The translations under genes and the position numbers were made by a program. Source: Candidatus Thorarchaeota archaeon (GTDB lineage Archaea > Asgardarchaeota > Thorarchaeia > Thorarchaeales > Thorarchaeaceae). Taken from it: a stretch of 32,163 bases of DNA. Numbering within the stretch: position 1 is the stretch's first letter; every line of letters starts with the position of its first letter. This document shows, in pieces, positions 8,296-17,100 of this stretch. The notes below the pieces were generated by a model. The model searched no databases and had not been told where the DNA came from. It saw nothing but the letters and a program-made list of their open reading frames with translations. The stretch is from assembly GCA_016840385.1 (NCBI GenBank), contig JAEOSL010000028.1, positions 1-32,163 on the forward strand, written 5' to 3'.

Positions 8296-9111
8296 CTATT
8301 CCTTAGTTGCTTTGATTGAAAACATCAGTGGAATCTGAATTTCAGGGTTGTCATAAATCCAATACCCATCCTCAGATTTCTTGAAAAAGGGGAATAGATG
8401 GAATGGAAACTTTGCATGTTCATGGAGGAATTTTATCTGGAGTCCTGCGTCCACAAGGGATGAAATGATGTCACCCATTCCATGAGCCCATTCAAAATCT
8501 TTCTGTGATTCAAATTTCACATCTGAAGCAGCATAGGATCCATCCACATCAAACGAATACGGTTCACCTCTGGAGAAGTAGCTGCGCACCATTTTGAAAT
8601 CGTCAGGATCTTCATTATCAAATACCCAAAGGAACGGATGACCATCAGCAATATAGAAGGTCCCACCAGGTCTTAGAAAGTGGGCAATAATCTCAGCCCA
8701 GCGCTTCAGGTCAGGAAGCCAACAAAGAACACCATATGAGGTGTAGACAATATCAAATTGCTCATTGAGAATTTCAGGTAGGTCGTAAATGTTTGTTTGA
8801 ATGAAGGTAGCATCTATGGAAGTTTTTTCAGCAAGGTCCTTTGCCAGGGCGATTGCCTCACCTGAAAAATCAACACCTGTCACTGACGCACCTTCACGTG
8901 CCCAAGATAATGTATCAAGTCCAAAATGACATTGAAGATGTAGCAAGCGTTTGCCTTTGACATCACCCAATTCCTCGAGTTCAATCGAGTTTAGAACAGA
9001 TGCGCCATTGAGGAAATCCTTGGTTCTGTAATCTGGTGAACTGTAGTTGATCTTTGCGAATTTATCCCACATGCTGCGATTTGCATCATAGTACTTATCC
9101 AAGTCTTTCAT
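8296..9111 (-). CDS. Class I SAM-dependent methyltransferase
   Basis: 271 aa. The Rossmann-type SAM site is clear: motif I LLHLQCHFGLDTLSWAREG at ~56-74, the acidic end of strand 2 in VTGVDFS (~77-83), the motif IV region FDIVYTSYGVLCWL, and LRPGGTFYIADGHP after it. HFGLD in place of GxGxG is typical of a UbiE/Methyltransf_11 subgroup. The C-terminal half (FEWAHGMGDIISSLVDAGL and IPLMFSIKA) matches the usual small-molecule methyltransferase layout. The substrate cannot be read from sequence. The gene follows the flavodoxin by 57 nt on the same strand and ends directly against the 8181-8293 remnant. Confidence 0.85.
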   Translation of the reverse strand: MKDLDKYYDANRSMWDKFAKINYSSPDYRTKDFLNGASVLNSIELEELGDVKGKRLLHLQCHFGLDTLSWAREGASVTGVDFSGEAIALAKDLAEKTSIDATFIQTNIYDLPEILNEQFDIVYTSYGVLCWLPDLKRWAEIIAHFLRPGGTFYIADGHPFLWVFDNEDPDDFKMVRSYFSRGEPYSFDVDGSYAASDVKFESQKDFEWAHGMGDIISSLVDAGLQIKFLHEHAKFPFHLFPFFKKSEDGYWIYDNPEIQIPLMFSIKATKE

Positions 9112-9168
9112 CTAATTTGACCCAGTTGCAGGGTCTCCAAACAGTCTATGAATTATTTGGTTAGCGCG

Positions 9169-9633
9169 TCAAGCACCTAGTTCTTGAGCGAACTTCTTAC
9201 CAAACACTCTTGCCTTTGGAAGCTCATCGTCCCCCAAGGGACCTTTTCGGTCCAATACAATTGCACTCAGGCCGGGAGAGATGATCTTCGCGCCTGAGAT
9301 CTTCTTTCTCAACTCATCTTCGATTTGTTTAGCAGCCATTCCTTCATGACCTAGAGCTTGATATGTATCAAAAGATGCAACAAGCATAGCTTTGAGTCCT
9401 TTCTTTGCTGCCCTCTTTATTGCACCCTTTATTCCACGGGTTGCTCGGAATGCATGAATTGGACTTCCAAAAAGGGCACCATCAAAGATAGAGAGGTCTT
9501 CAGCTTCAACATCATCGATATTGATGACCTTGCACTCAGCAAGTCCAGTTTCATCGATTCCAGCAGCTATCTCTCTTCCGAGTTTCTCTGTGTTACCATA
9601 ATTTGAATCAAAAACAACTAGTACTTTCTTCAT
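9169..9633 (-). CDS. Flavodoxin-family protein
   Basis: 154 aa from ATG 9633; in-frame GTG 9645 and ATG 9639 are less likely because the family starts at KKVLVVFDS. The N-terminal loop DSNYGNTEKLGREIA (~9-23) is the FMN phosphate-binding loop of flavodoxins, followed by FDGALFGSPIHAFRATRGIK (second flavin loop region) and KAMLVASFDTY (strand 4). Length fits a short-chain flavodoxin. It should carry electrons with bound FMN in the cytoplasm; redox partners are not evident nearby. It lies between the unknown 168-aa gene and the methyltransferase on the same strand with gaps of ~50-60 nt, so co-transcription is possible. Confidence 0.85.
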   Translation of the reverse strand: MKKVLVVFDSNYGNTEKLGREIAAGIDETGLAECKVINIDDVEAEDLSIFDGALFGSPIHAFRATRGIKGAIKRAAKKGLKAMLVASFDTYQALGHEGMAAKQIEDELRKKISGAKIISPGLSAIVLDRKGPLGDDELPKARVFGKKFAQELGA

Positions 9634-9698
9634 TATCATAACCACGCTGTACTTTAAGTGGATATGATTTGATGGAATTTAAGATTTAGCAAAAAAAA

Positions 9699-10205
9699 TC
9701 AATCGGTCTTTCTAAAATTATCCTGAGCAAATGCCCGAAACTCGGTTCCATCAACAACATAGTAGGTTCGGCTTACGTACCCCGAGTAACTCTGAAGCCC
9801 AACTTCGATTACGGTCCCATCTGGGAAACGATGTGCATGAAACGACTGTCTACTCTTGAAGAAGAACTTACGATCAAGTCCAAACTTTTCATCGGGACCT
9901 TGAATCCGGGCAATCATGACATCTGCGACTTCAGCATCTTTCACCTTACGATAGATGGTGGGAATAGTAGTCTGCTCAGTGATTTCTATACCATTCTTCC
10001 TCAAGATGTATTCAAGTACCATAGACTCCATAGATTCTTCAGATTTTTTCTTGGATTCTTCAGATCCATTTCTGAATAGAGAAGCACCTATGACCTTCAC
10101 TCCTGGAGTCCTCTGCCGAGAAGTTCCTGTCTTTCTAGCCCAGCGAGCATTATCGCGCACCGACTTTGCACGACGACGGGATTCTTCTTTCTTTTTTTCC
10201 GACAT
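9699..10205 (-). CDS. Unknown basic protein, 168 aa
   Basis: The frame is open to 10292, but the start MSEKKKEE at 10205 is favoured because the upstream residues look non-coding. Residues 1-45 are strongly basic (SRRRAKSVRDNARWARKTG), suggesting nucleic-acid contact or disorder. The rest is an alpha/beta domain with MVLEYILRKNGIEITEQTTI, VADVMIARIQGPDEKFGLDR and a beta-rich C-terminal end (GYVSRTYYVVDGTEFRAFAQ). I recognise no known family. A closely related copy of its C-terminal end lies at 8181-8293, so the gene was once duplicated in this neighbourhood. Function unknown. Confidence 0.65.
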   Translation of the reverse strand: MSEKKKEESRRRAKSVRDNARWARKTGTSRQRTPGVKVIGASLFRNGSEESKKKSEESMESMVLEYILRKNGIEITEQTTIPTIYRKVKDAEVADVMIARIQGPDEKFGLDRKFFFKSRQSFHAHRFPDGTVIEVGLQSYSGYVSRTYYVVDGTEFRAFAQDNFRKTD

Positions 10206-10379
10206 AGTACAGAGTTCCTTGGTTTCTTGCTTGTGAAACGAAGCAAGTATCAAGATAATTTTTCGGATTCTGGAATCGGGGCATCTCATCAATGAGTTCT
10301 TTCTGCTTTCAGGTGAATTTACATAGTCCCCTCTAAGCTAAAACACAAACCAATGTATGCTGCTATTCTCCAACAGAGA

Positions 10380-10604
10380 TTAGATAGCCATACAAGTTTC
10401 GGTTCTGTCTACACCCGGAGCATCATGGATACTTTCAACCAGTTTTCTGAAACCGGATTTCTCAGGAATGTCTGCATACGCAATGATATCATAGGGTCCA
10501 GTCACCAAATGCACGTGCTCGATCCCTTTGATTTTTTGAATTTCATCAAATGCAAGACCAGACTGCTTTGCTAGAACTTTCACCAGAACAATAACAACCA
10601 CCAT
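10380..10604 (-). CDS. Stand-alone Lrp/AsnC ligand-binding (RAM) domain protein
   Basis: 74 aa from ATG 10604; the 26 residues upstream in frame do not fit the family. The sequence MVVVIVLVKVLAKQSGLAF, followed by KIKGIEHVHLVTGPYDIIAY and a helix PGVDRTETCMAI, is the ferredoxin-like effector domain of Lrp/AsnC regulators without the DNA-binding helix-turn-helix. Such short proteins are common in archaea and form oligomers that may bind amino acids or pair with full-length Lrp proteins. It is divergent from the small membrane protein gene across a 182-nt AT-rich gap. Confidence 0.8.
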   Translation of the reverse strand: MVVVIVLVKVLAKQSGLAFDEIQKIKGIEHVHLVTGPYDIIAYADIPEKSGFRKLVESIHDAPGVDRTETCMAI

Positions 10605-10786
10605 AGTCGAAACCTCGCGAATACAATGAATTATAGTAGTATCTTTTGCACAAAAGTATAGCTGAAAGTTGATTTGATACACAAATTTATTGAGAATTTT
10701 CCAAAATGGTCCGGAATTGAAGATATCCTACGTTGAAGATAAGACATATACTATAACAATCGTCCAATTTAGTAGGTGTATGATAT

Positions 10787-11023
10787 TTGGAGAATGATAC
10801 CGAAGAACCACAATATGATCCATACCAACAAAGATCGGATTGCAACAAGACAATGATTTACTGCATTGTTACCATTGCGCTACTGATTGCATCGGGAGCA
10901 GTATCTCACCCAGAAGTAATCGCGGTACTTCCTGGTGGTGTTGGTACTTCCTCAATTCTCAGTTTCGCCATCATTGTGACAGTGCTCCTCCTCTGTTTCT
11001 GGCAAAGACCAAAAAGTGGTTGA
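10787..11023 (+). CDS. Small two-helix membrane protein
   Basis: 78 aa from a TTG at 10787, which lies about 35 nt after the TATA-like CATATACTATA at 10745-10755; no ATG fits in frame before residue 23. The polar N-terminus (ENDTEEPQYDPYQQRSDC) is followed by two hydrophobic segments (MIYCIVTIALLIASGAV and ILSFAIIVTVLLLCFW) joined by a Gly-rich turn, and a short basic tail. No family recognised. It is convergent with the dehalogenase gene. It may be real but is short, so confidence is moderate. Confidence 0.5.
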   Translation: MENDTEEPQYDPYQQRSDCNKTMIYCIVTIALLIASGAVSHPEVIAVLPGGVGTSSILSFAIIVTVLLLCFWQRPKSG

Positions 11024-11063
11024 ACCTTCGGAGAAATGCTTGACGGTTGATGCGAGTTTAGAA

Positions 11064-12026
11064 CTATGTTTTGTTGATGAAGTCAATGATCACCTGGGCT
11101 ATTTCCTCACCTTTGTCTTCTTGTAGGAAATGGCCTGCACCTTCTATTGTGATATGATTCCGTTCCTGAGCTCCTGGAATCTTCTTCTGGAAGTATTTCT
11201 CGGCACCTCGTGTGATAGGGTCACTATCACTGAATGCTGTCAAGAATGGCTTTTCCCATTTGGTCAGCACATTGTCCCAGACTTTTTGATTCTGTGTTAA
11301 CTGTGAAGGAACTAAATATGGAAAGATGCGTGCGCCAGCTTTGTACGATGCGTCTGGAAAAGGAGCATCATAAGCTCTCACAACCTCAGAGGAGAGGTTA
11401 GTCAGTGTTGAAGATTGAATAAGGTCACCAATAGGAAGTTCGGGAATTGTCTGTGAGAGAGCAACCCATCTTATGAAATTCGGATTCTCTTGGAGTTGCT
11501 TTGGTGTTACTGTTCCTATACGTCTGACTTGGAGCTTGAAGATGGGGTATCCAATCTTTGCCTTGATTCCCTTTGCACTGGGTAATCCAGTATTTGCAGC
11601 AACAATTCTTGCGAATCTATCGGGTTCTTCACCTACCACGCGGAGACCGATAAGACCACCCCAATCTTGGCAGAATAGAGTGATATTTTCAAGGTTCAAT
11701 TCTCTGACGAATTCAAGCATGACATTCACGTGCATCTGATAGGAATAGTTCTTTGTTCCCGGGAGCTTGTCAGAGCGTCCAAAACCAATCAAGTCTGGAG
11801 CAATTGGTCGAAATCCTGCATCTACAAGAGGAGGAATCATCTTACGATACAGGTAGCTCCACGATGGTTCACCATGCATCAAGAGTATCGGAGGTGCTTC
11901 CTTAGGTCCTTCATCAACATAGTGTACTCTCAAACCTTTAATTTCAATATAGTTCGGAGAGAAGGGATAACCAGGTAGGTCATCAAAACGAGAATCAGGA
12001 GTACGTAGAATTTCATTTTTTGACAT
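11064..12026 (-). CDS. Haloalkane dehalogenase (HLD-I type alpha/beta hydrolase)
   Basis: 320 aa, the usual length (~300) for the family. The nucleophile elbow reads CQDWGG (Asp121), followed by Trp122, a halide-stabilising residue; the oxyanion region is HGEPSWSYLYRKM (51-63); the acid is in FSDSDPIT (Asp267 or Asp269, the HLD-I position) and the base is His299 in GAGHFLQED. This set is diagnostic of haloalkane dehalogenases (EC 3.8.1.5) of subfamily I rather than esterases, which have Ser at the elbow. It should hydrolyse carbon-halogen bonds of short haloalkanes to alcohols in the cytoplasm; the natural substrate is unknown. It is divergent from the racemase gene across 77 nt. Confidence 0.85.
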   Translation of the reverse strand: MSKNEILRTPDSRFDDLPGYPFSPNYIEIKGLRVHYVDEGPKEAPPILLMHGEPSWSYLYRKMIPPLVDAGFRPIAPDLIGFGRSDKLPGTKNYSYQMHVNVMLEFVRELNLENITLFCQDWGGLIGLRVVGEEPDRFARIVAANTGLPSAKGIKAKIGYPIFKLQVRRIGTVTPKQLQENPNFIRWVALSQTIPELPIGDLIQSSTLTNLSSEVVRAYDAPFPDASYKAGARIFPYLVPSQLTQNQKVWDNVLTKWEKPFLTAFSDSDPITRGAEKYFQKKIPGAQERNHITIEGAGHFLQEDKGEEIAQVIIDFINKT

Positions 12027-12076
12027 ATTGCTCAGTTACCAGTCGGGACTGATTAGTCTTACGTCACTCGAAACTG

Positions 12077-12084
12077 TATAATAG
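12077..12084 (+). promoter_or_regulatory. TATA-like box for racemase-dipeptidase operon
   Basis: TATAATAG lies 20-27 nt before the GTG start at 12104, placing transcription start at or near the start codon. It sits in the 77-nt divergent region with the dehalogenase gene, so it may affect both. Confidence 0.4.
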
Positions 12085-12103
12085 CTGATTGCATCCGATA
12101 TGA

Positions 12104-12862
12104 GTGAAGGTGAACCAGTTGAAACTACTCTACCTAATACCCGGTGATGGAATGCCGGAAGATGAGATTAAGCGGCGTGAGAAAGTTACAAACTCATTAG
12201 CCAGACAAGGAACCAAAGTCATAGTTGAAGAGGTTGGGGAAGGTCCCCTCTCCATCGAGTCTGAAATTGAGGCGTACATGTCGATTGGTCCTCTCCTAGA
12301 ATGGCTCTTTGCTCGTCGAAAAGACAACAAGTTTGATGCTATCATCATTGGATGTGCAGGAGACCCTGGTCTCGGAGCTGCTAGAGAACTGATGGATATT
12401 CCAGTCATCGGTCCCGCAGAATCTGCATATCACATGGCATGTATGGTAGCAGATAGGTTCAGTGTGATATCGCCCATGCAAGCAGGATGCGTAGATGCCG
12501 CAGACGACCTTATCGCTCGCACCCGAGAGATGGGGCTGAACAGTCGACTAGCATCAGTTGAGTTTGTTGAAATGCCAATTGTCGATATGTGGAGTGACGA
12601 TCCAACTACAGTGATAGAACAAGCAAAGACAGCTATTGACAAAGCCAAAAAGAATGGTGCAGGTGCAGTAGTTCTCGGTTGTATGTCTATGGCATTTCGA
12701 ACTGCAAACACCAAATGGGATGTTGGGATTCCTGTCATCAATCCACTCAGTGCAGCAATCAAAGTTGCAGAGAGTTTTGTGGATATGGGTATAATGCAGA
12801 GTCGTGTTACTTACCCTGCAGCAGATTTTGATAAACTAGTAGGGACAGTATTCAAAGAATAA
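12104..12862 (+). CDS. Asp/Glu/hydantoin racemase family protein
   Basis: 252 aa from GTG 12104 (a GTG at 12110 is also possible). It has the two-domain pattern of the Asp/Glu/hydantoin racemase (HyuE-like) family with both catalytic cysteines: Cys84 in AIIIGCAGDPGL and Cys193 in AVVLGCMSMAF. The segment IPVIGPAESAYHMACMVADRFSV (split here as IPVIGPAESAYHM and ACMVADRFSV) is also typical. Members interconvert stereoisomers of amino acids, hydantoins or allantoin without cofactor, using the two thiols. It lies 15 nt before a dipeptidase gene on the same strand, so the pair probably forms an operon that handles D- or mixed-chirality amino-acid derivatives. The exact substrate is not predictable. 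Confidence 0.85.
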   Translation: MKVNQLKLLYLIPGDGMPEDEIKRREKVTNSLARQGTKVIVEEVGEGPLSIESEIEAYMSIGPLLEWLFARRKDNKFDAIIIGCAGDPGLGAARELMDIPVIGPAESAYHMACMVADRFSVISPMQAGCVDAADDLIARTREMGLNSRLASVEFVEMPIVDMWSDDPTTVIEQAKTAIDKAKKNGAGAVVLGCMSMAFRTANTKWDVGIPVINPLSAAIKVAESFVDMGIMQSRVTYPAADFDKLVGTVFKE

Positions 12863-12877
12863 GAAGAGGCGAACAAA

Positions 12878-14107
12878 ATGGGAAAAGGAAAGAAATACAC
12901 AGGTTACAAAGCATATGACTACCTGACTCCAGGCGTTGACTACAAAGCGTTCAAGCTACGTGAGGCAACAAAGAAAGAATGGGAATACTTAGTCCCACTC
13001 TCGAAAGCAGAAGAGGAACGAGTTGAGGAGATTATTGAGAAGAATATCCTCATCGACCTACATGAGCATCCGGTGAGATACACTGAAGACCCAAGTGAAG
13101 TCCTGGAACTCAACAAAGAGGGCAGGGACTATCTTGCCTATGAGGCCCTTAGCCGCTCCGGTCTTGATTGTGTTTTTGATAACATGATGGATGGTTCTGC
13201 TGTCACCACATCAAAGCATGGCTGGAAGTGGAACGATACAATTCATGATCTTGGTATGCGTCTTTGTGACATAACACACTCTGATTATGTCATTCATTGT
13301 AAGACTGTGAAGGATATTCATCATGCCTTTGAAACTGGAAAACTAGCATGGGTCGCGGTCCTCGAGTCATCATCCTGTATCGAGAATGAAGTAGACAGAA
13401 TTGACATACTCTACGGTCTTGGAATACGTCAGATGGGTCTTGTTTACAGTGAATCAAACAGACTTGGTACTGGACTTGATGAGATGGGAGATGGAGGATT
13501 AACAGACTTTGGTCATGATGCTGTAGTCAGAATGAACAAGGTTGGAATGCTGGTTGATGTCAGTCATGTGAGTGATCAAACAGCTAGAGATGCTATTGAA
13601 TCGAGTAAGAAACCTGTCATCATTTCTCACGCAGGTTCTCAGACTGTTCACACAATCAAACGAATGGTTCCTGATGATGTCCTAAAGTCGATAGCTGAAT
13701 GTGGAGGTCTCATTGGTATCGAGGCGGCACCCGGATACACTGCAACCAACAAAGAGCCAACTCCATCCATTGATACCTATATGGCACATATGGAATATTG
13801 CATAGAACACATGGGCATTGATCATGTTGGATGTGGTCCTGATACTCTCTACGGAGACCATGTAGGACTGTACGAACTCTATGATGAACGAATGACCACG
13901 GCTGGAATGGGTCATTATCCACGGCCAAGGCAGCAAGAAGATCTTGACGTTTCAGAACTTCCAAAGTATGTGAAAGGACTGGAGAATCCAACTGAGGCAA
14001 TGCACAATGTTGTCAGATGGTTGGTCAAGAATGGATATTCTGATCAGGATATCGCTAAGATCATCGGACAGAATGCACTAAGGGTACTCAAAAAAGTCTG
14101 GGTGTAG
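12878..14107 (+). CDS. Membrane dipeptidase-like metalloenzyme (peptidase M19)
   Basis: 409 aa, ATG with GAGGCG a few bases upstream. The M19/renal dipeptidase zinc-site motifs appear in order: DLHEHP (Asp60, His62, His64), Glu163 in AVLESSS, His230 in DVSHVSD, His251 in ISHAGS and Asp322 in GCGPD. The usual HxD of the first motif is HxH here. M19 enzymes cleave dipeptides, including those with a C-terminal D-residue, with a binuclear zinc site; archaeal members are cytoplasmic, and no signal peptide is seen here. The operon with a racemase fits hydrolysis of L,D-dipeptides followed by racemisation, but this link is inference. Confidence 0.85.
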   Translation: MGKGKKYTGYKAYDYLTPGVDYKAFKLREATKKEWEYLVPLSKAEEERVEEIIEKNILIDLHEHPVRYTEDPSEVLELNKEGRDYLAYEALSRSGLDCVFDNMMDGSAVTTSKHGWKWNDTIHDLGMRLCDITHSDYVIHCKTVKDIHHAFETGKLAWVAVLESSSCIENEVDRIDILYGLGIRQMGLVYSESNRLGTGLDEMGDGGLTDFGHDAVVRMNKVGMLVDVSHVSDQTARDAIESSKKPVIISHAGSQTVHTIKRMVPDDVLKSIAECGGLIGIEAAPGYTATNKEPTPSIDTYMAHMEYCIEHMGIDHVGCGPDTLYGDHVGLYELYDERMTTAGMGHYPRPRQQEDLDVSELPKYVKGLENPTEAMHNVVRWLVKNGYSDQDIAKIIGQNALRVLKKVWV

Positions 14108-14130
14108 ATCTCCCAAAAGCAAGCTGCATT

Positions 14131-14161
14131 GAGTAATGGTGAGAACACTCGATCATTACTC
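14131..14161. terminator. Bidirectional hairpin between convergent genes
   Basis: GAGTAATG (14131-14138) and CATTACTC (14154-14161) form a perfect 8-bp inverted repeat with a 15-nt loop, exactly between the dipeptidase stop and the stop of the convergent 1295-aa gene, whose TGA it overlaps. It probably ends transcription on both strands. Confidence 0.5.
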
Positions 14162-17100
14162 AATATTTCTTGTAATGTTTGACTACAATGCATCCTTTCA
14201 TGAGATAGCCAAAGGGATCGAAACCAGCCTCGTATTCTACTAAACCAAGGTTGTCAAAGATGCTAAATTGGAAGGCATCCTTCCCACGATTTCTCCTGTT
14301 ATCGAATACATCAACTCGCATACGATACTTGTCATCAGAACATCTCATTTCATAGGTCTTGAAGTTGAAACTACTGATTGTACCATTAGCTTCAAAGAAT
14401 CCATGATTATCATCGGTTGAAAAGCCAAGTATATCACAGCTTCTCATGAAGTGAATCCAATCACCATCTCTGTACGAATAGACAAAGAATCCTTTGAGAT
14501 TCCCCTTGCAAGAGTAGTATACCCTGAATGCAAAGTATACATTGTGTCCCTCTGCATCCTTGATTACACCTACACCCTTTACAAATGCTCGTTCAGGTTC
14601 GTAGATTGTAATAGCTGCTGCTTGAGAATCAGGAGCGCAGTAATACCTGTTATGCTCTGGAAGAAGACTAACCGTTACGAGGTAGTCGCCTTCAGGGAGA
14701 TTAGGAATCTCAAGAGTAGCCACTCCTACTCCAGCAACATCAATTGCTTGAACTCTGACTGGACATGTGGTATGAACTGGTGTGAGAGGGTCTGAAGAGA
14801 GATAGAATGTGAATGTCACGTATATATGAGTGACATCGCCCCAGTATCCATCAGCATGATCAAATACTGTTGCCATCAGTGTGATTGATTCCTCAGATAC
14901 TTCAACAATAGTTACACCAGAGTAGATTGTAGAAGCACATTCTCTAAGTATCACAAACACGGTTGTGCTCATTGAGCCTAGGTAGTCATCATCTTCAGCA
15001 AAGGATACTACTAACTCGTAGAACCCTTCTTCTTGGTCGAGAATGATAGTAACAGATGCAACTCCATCTGCATTGGTTACAGCATATGCGGTTCGAGTTC
15101 CAAGAGTGAACATGATTGTCTTGCCTGGAATAGGCGACTGGTCTGATGCATCTAGCAACAGTGCTTCAAGATATACTGGATCAGAATAGACTCCCGAAAT
15201 ATCACCAGTGTAAGTAATTTCTGTATAGGAAATTGATTCCTCAATAAATGCAGTTACTACATCAGTTTGTCTCTCTTGATCATATGGTCGATCGATATCG
15301 TTGTTGCTCACAGTCACGTTGAGAAAATGGATACCGAGTGAGCTTGGAACAGCATAGTCACCCTCAGCTGAACCCACAAACACTCCATCAATCGCTACGT
15401 ATATCGAATAGATTCCACTTTCCAAGTCGGATGCGGTGACAGTCCAGAAACCAGGATTGATGTCGGTTAGATCTCCTGTGTATATAATGGAAATGATGGG
15501 TGCTGTCACATCATCATCAACGATATTGACAGCATCTAACAATGTGCTGGTTTCTTGATCATCAGGTCCAAAGTCCATATCTGCATTAGCAGCAGTGACC
15601 GTGATTGAATGTATACCTAGAGAGTTGGGAACTGCATAGGTTCCAGCAGTAGTACCCACAACAACACCATCAATCTCGACCGTAATCCAATCAATATCAC
15701 TCTCTGGATCAACAACGGTGACTGCCCAAGTTCCTGGACTACCATCAGTTCCATCACCAAAGTATATGATTGAGATCTCAGGTCCGGTTGTATCATCATC
15801 TCCAACGTCATAGATGGTCACAGTGGCAGTGTTAGAGTAATCAGTCCCATCAAATACTCTGTATGTGAATGTAACAGTTCCAAACCATCCAGTAACGGAA
15901 TAGTCGAAACTACCATCTGCATTCAAAGTAAGAGTGCCTGCTGCAGGTCCATCAACAAGATGCACTTCCAGTAGTTCACTTGCAGTATCGATATCAATTA
16001 CTCCCAGTGTTAGGATATCCTCAGGAGATAAGATGCTCAGAGTGCTACTCTCAGCAGCATAGTAATTGAGGTCAGATGCAACTGGAGCATCGTTCACACC
16101 AATAATAGTGATTGTAACAGTTGCCACATTGCTATACTCTTGCCCATCGAATACATAGTAGGTAAAGGAATCATCTCCAAACCAGTTTGGATTTGGTGTG
16201 TAAGTAAACATCCCAGTGGAAAGGAGCTCCAATACTCCATGTGAGGGCCCAGTTACAAGATAAGCTTGAAGAGTATCTCCATCGAGATCATAATCGTTTG
16301 CGAGTATTGTGTTGTAAGTTAAGGGGAGGTCTTCAACTCCATTTTGTGCATCATCTACAGCCACTGGAACATCGTTCACTCCCTCAATGGTTAGTGTCGC
16401 AGTAGCCACAGAACTGTAGTCTTGTCCATCGTACACTTGATAGGTGAATGAATCAATTCCGAACCTGTTTGAATCGGGTAGATAGGTAAAGGATCCATCA
16501 GGATAGATATCTAATGATCCGTGTGCGGGACCGGATACCAGAGTGACCTCAAGGGAATCTCCCTCTAAATCATAATCATTGTCAAGAACGTTGTGAGCCA
16601 TTTCGAGGTCTTCAAGACCTGAATATGCATCATCCACCGCAACAGGGGCATCATTTACTTCATTTACAGTAATCGTCACCGTAGCTTCGTTTCCATAGAC
16701 TTGACCGTCAAATACACGATATGTGAATGTGTCAATTCCAAACCAATCAGTTCCAGGAATATATTCAAAATTACCCTCTGAGTGGAACATAAGAGAACCA
16801 TGTTGAGGCCCAGTTACAAGTTCAGCAGAAATAGTATCGAATGGTTCAGGGTCATAATCATTTGCAAGAACACCAGGTGATGGAATGGATAGGGAAACAT
16901 CCTCATCCGTGGCATATGCATCATCCACCGCAACAGGAGGATGATTCACTGCTTCAACAGTTATCGTTACAATTGCAGCGTTACTGTAGTCGATTCCATC
17001 AAAGGCACGATATTCGAAAGCATCGAATCCAACAAATCCACTTGCAGGAGTGTAGACAAAACTCCCATCAGGGTACAACACCAAACCACCATTACTTGGA

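Noticed and set aside
10206..10292. N-terminal extension of the 168-aa unknown protein
   Set aside because: Residues such as MMRCPDSRIRKIILILASFH do not fit the hydrophilic start at MSEKKKEE; the later ATG is preferred.
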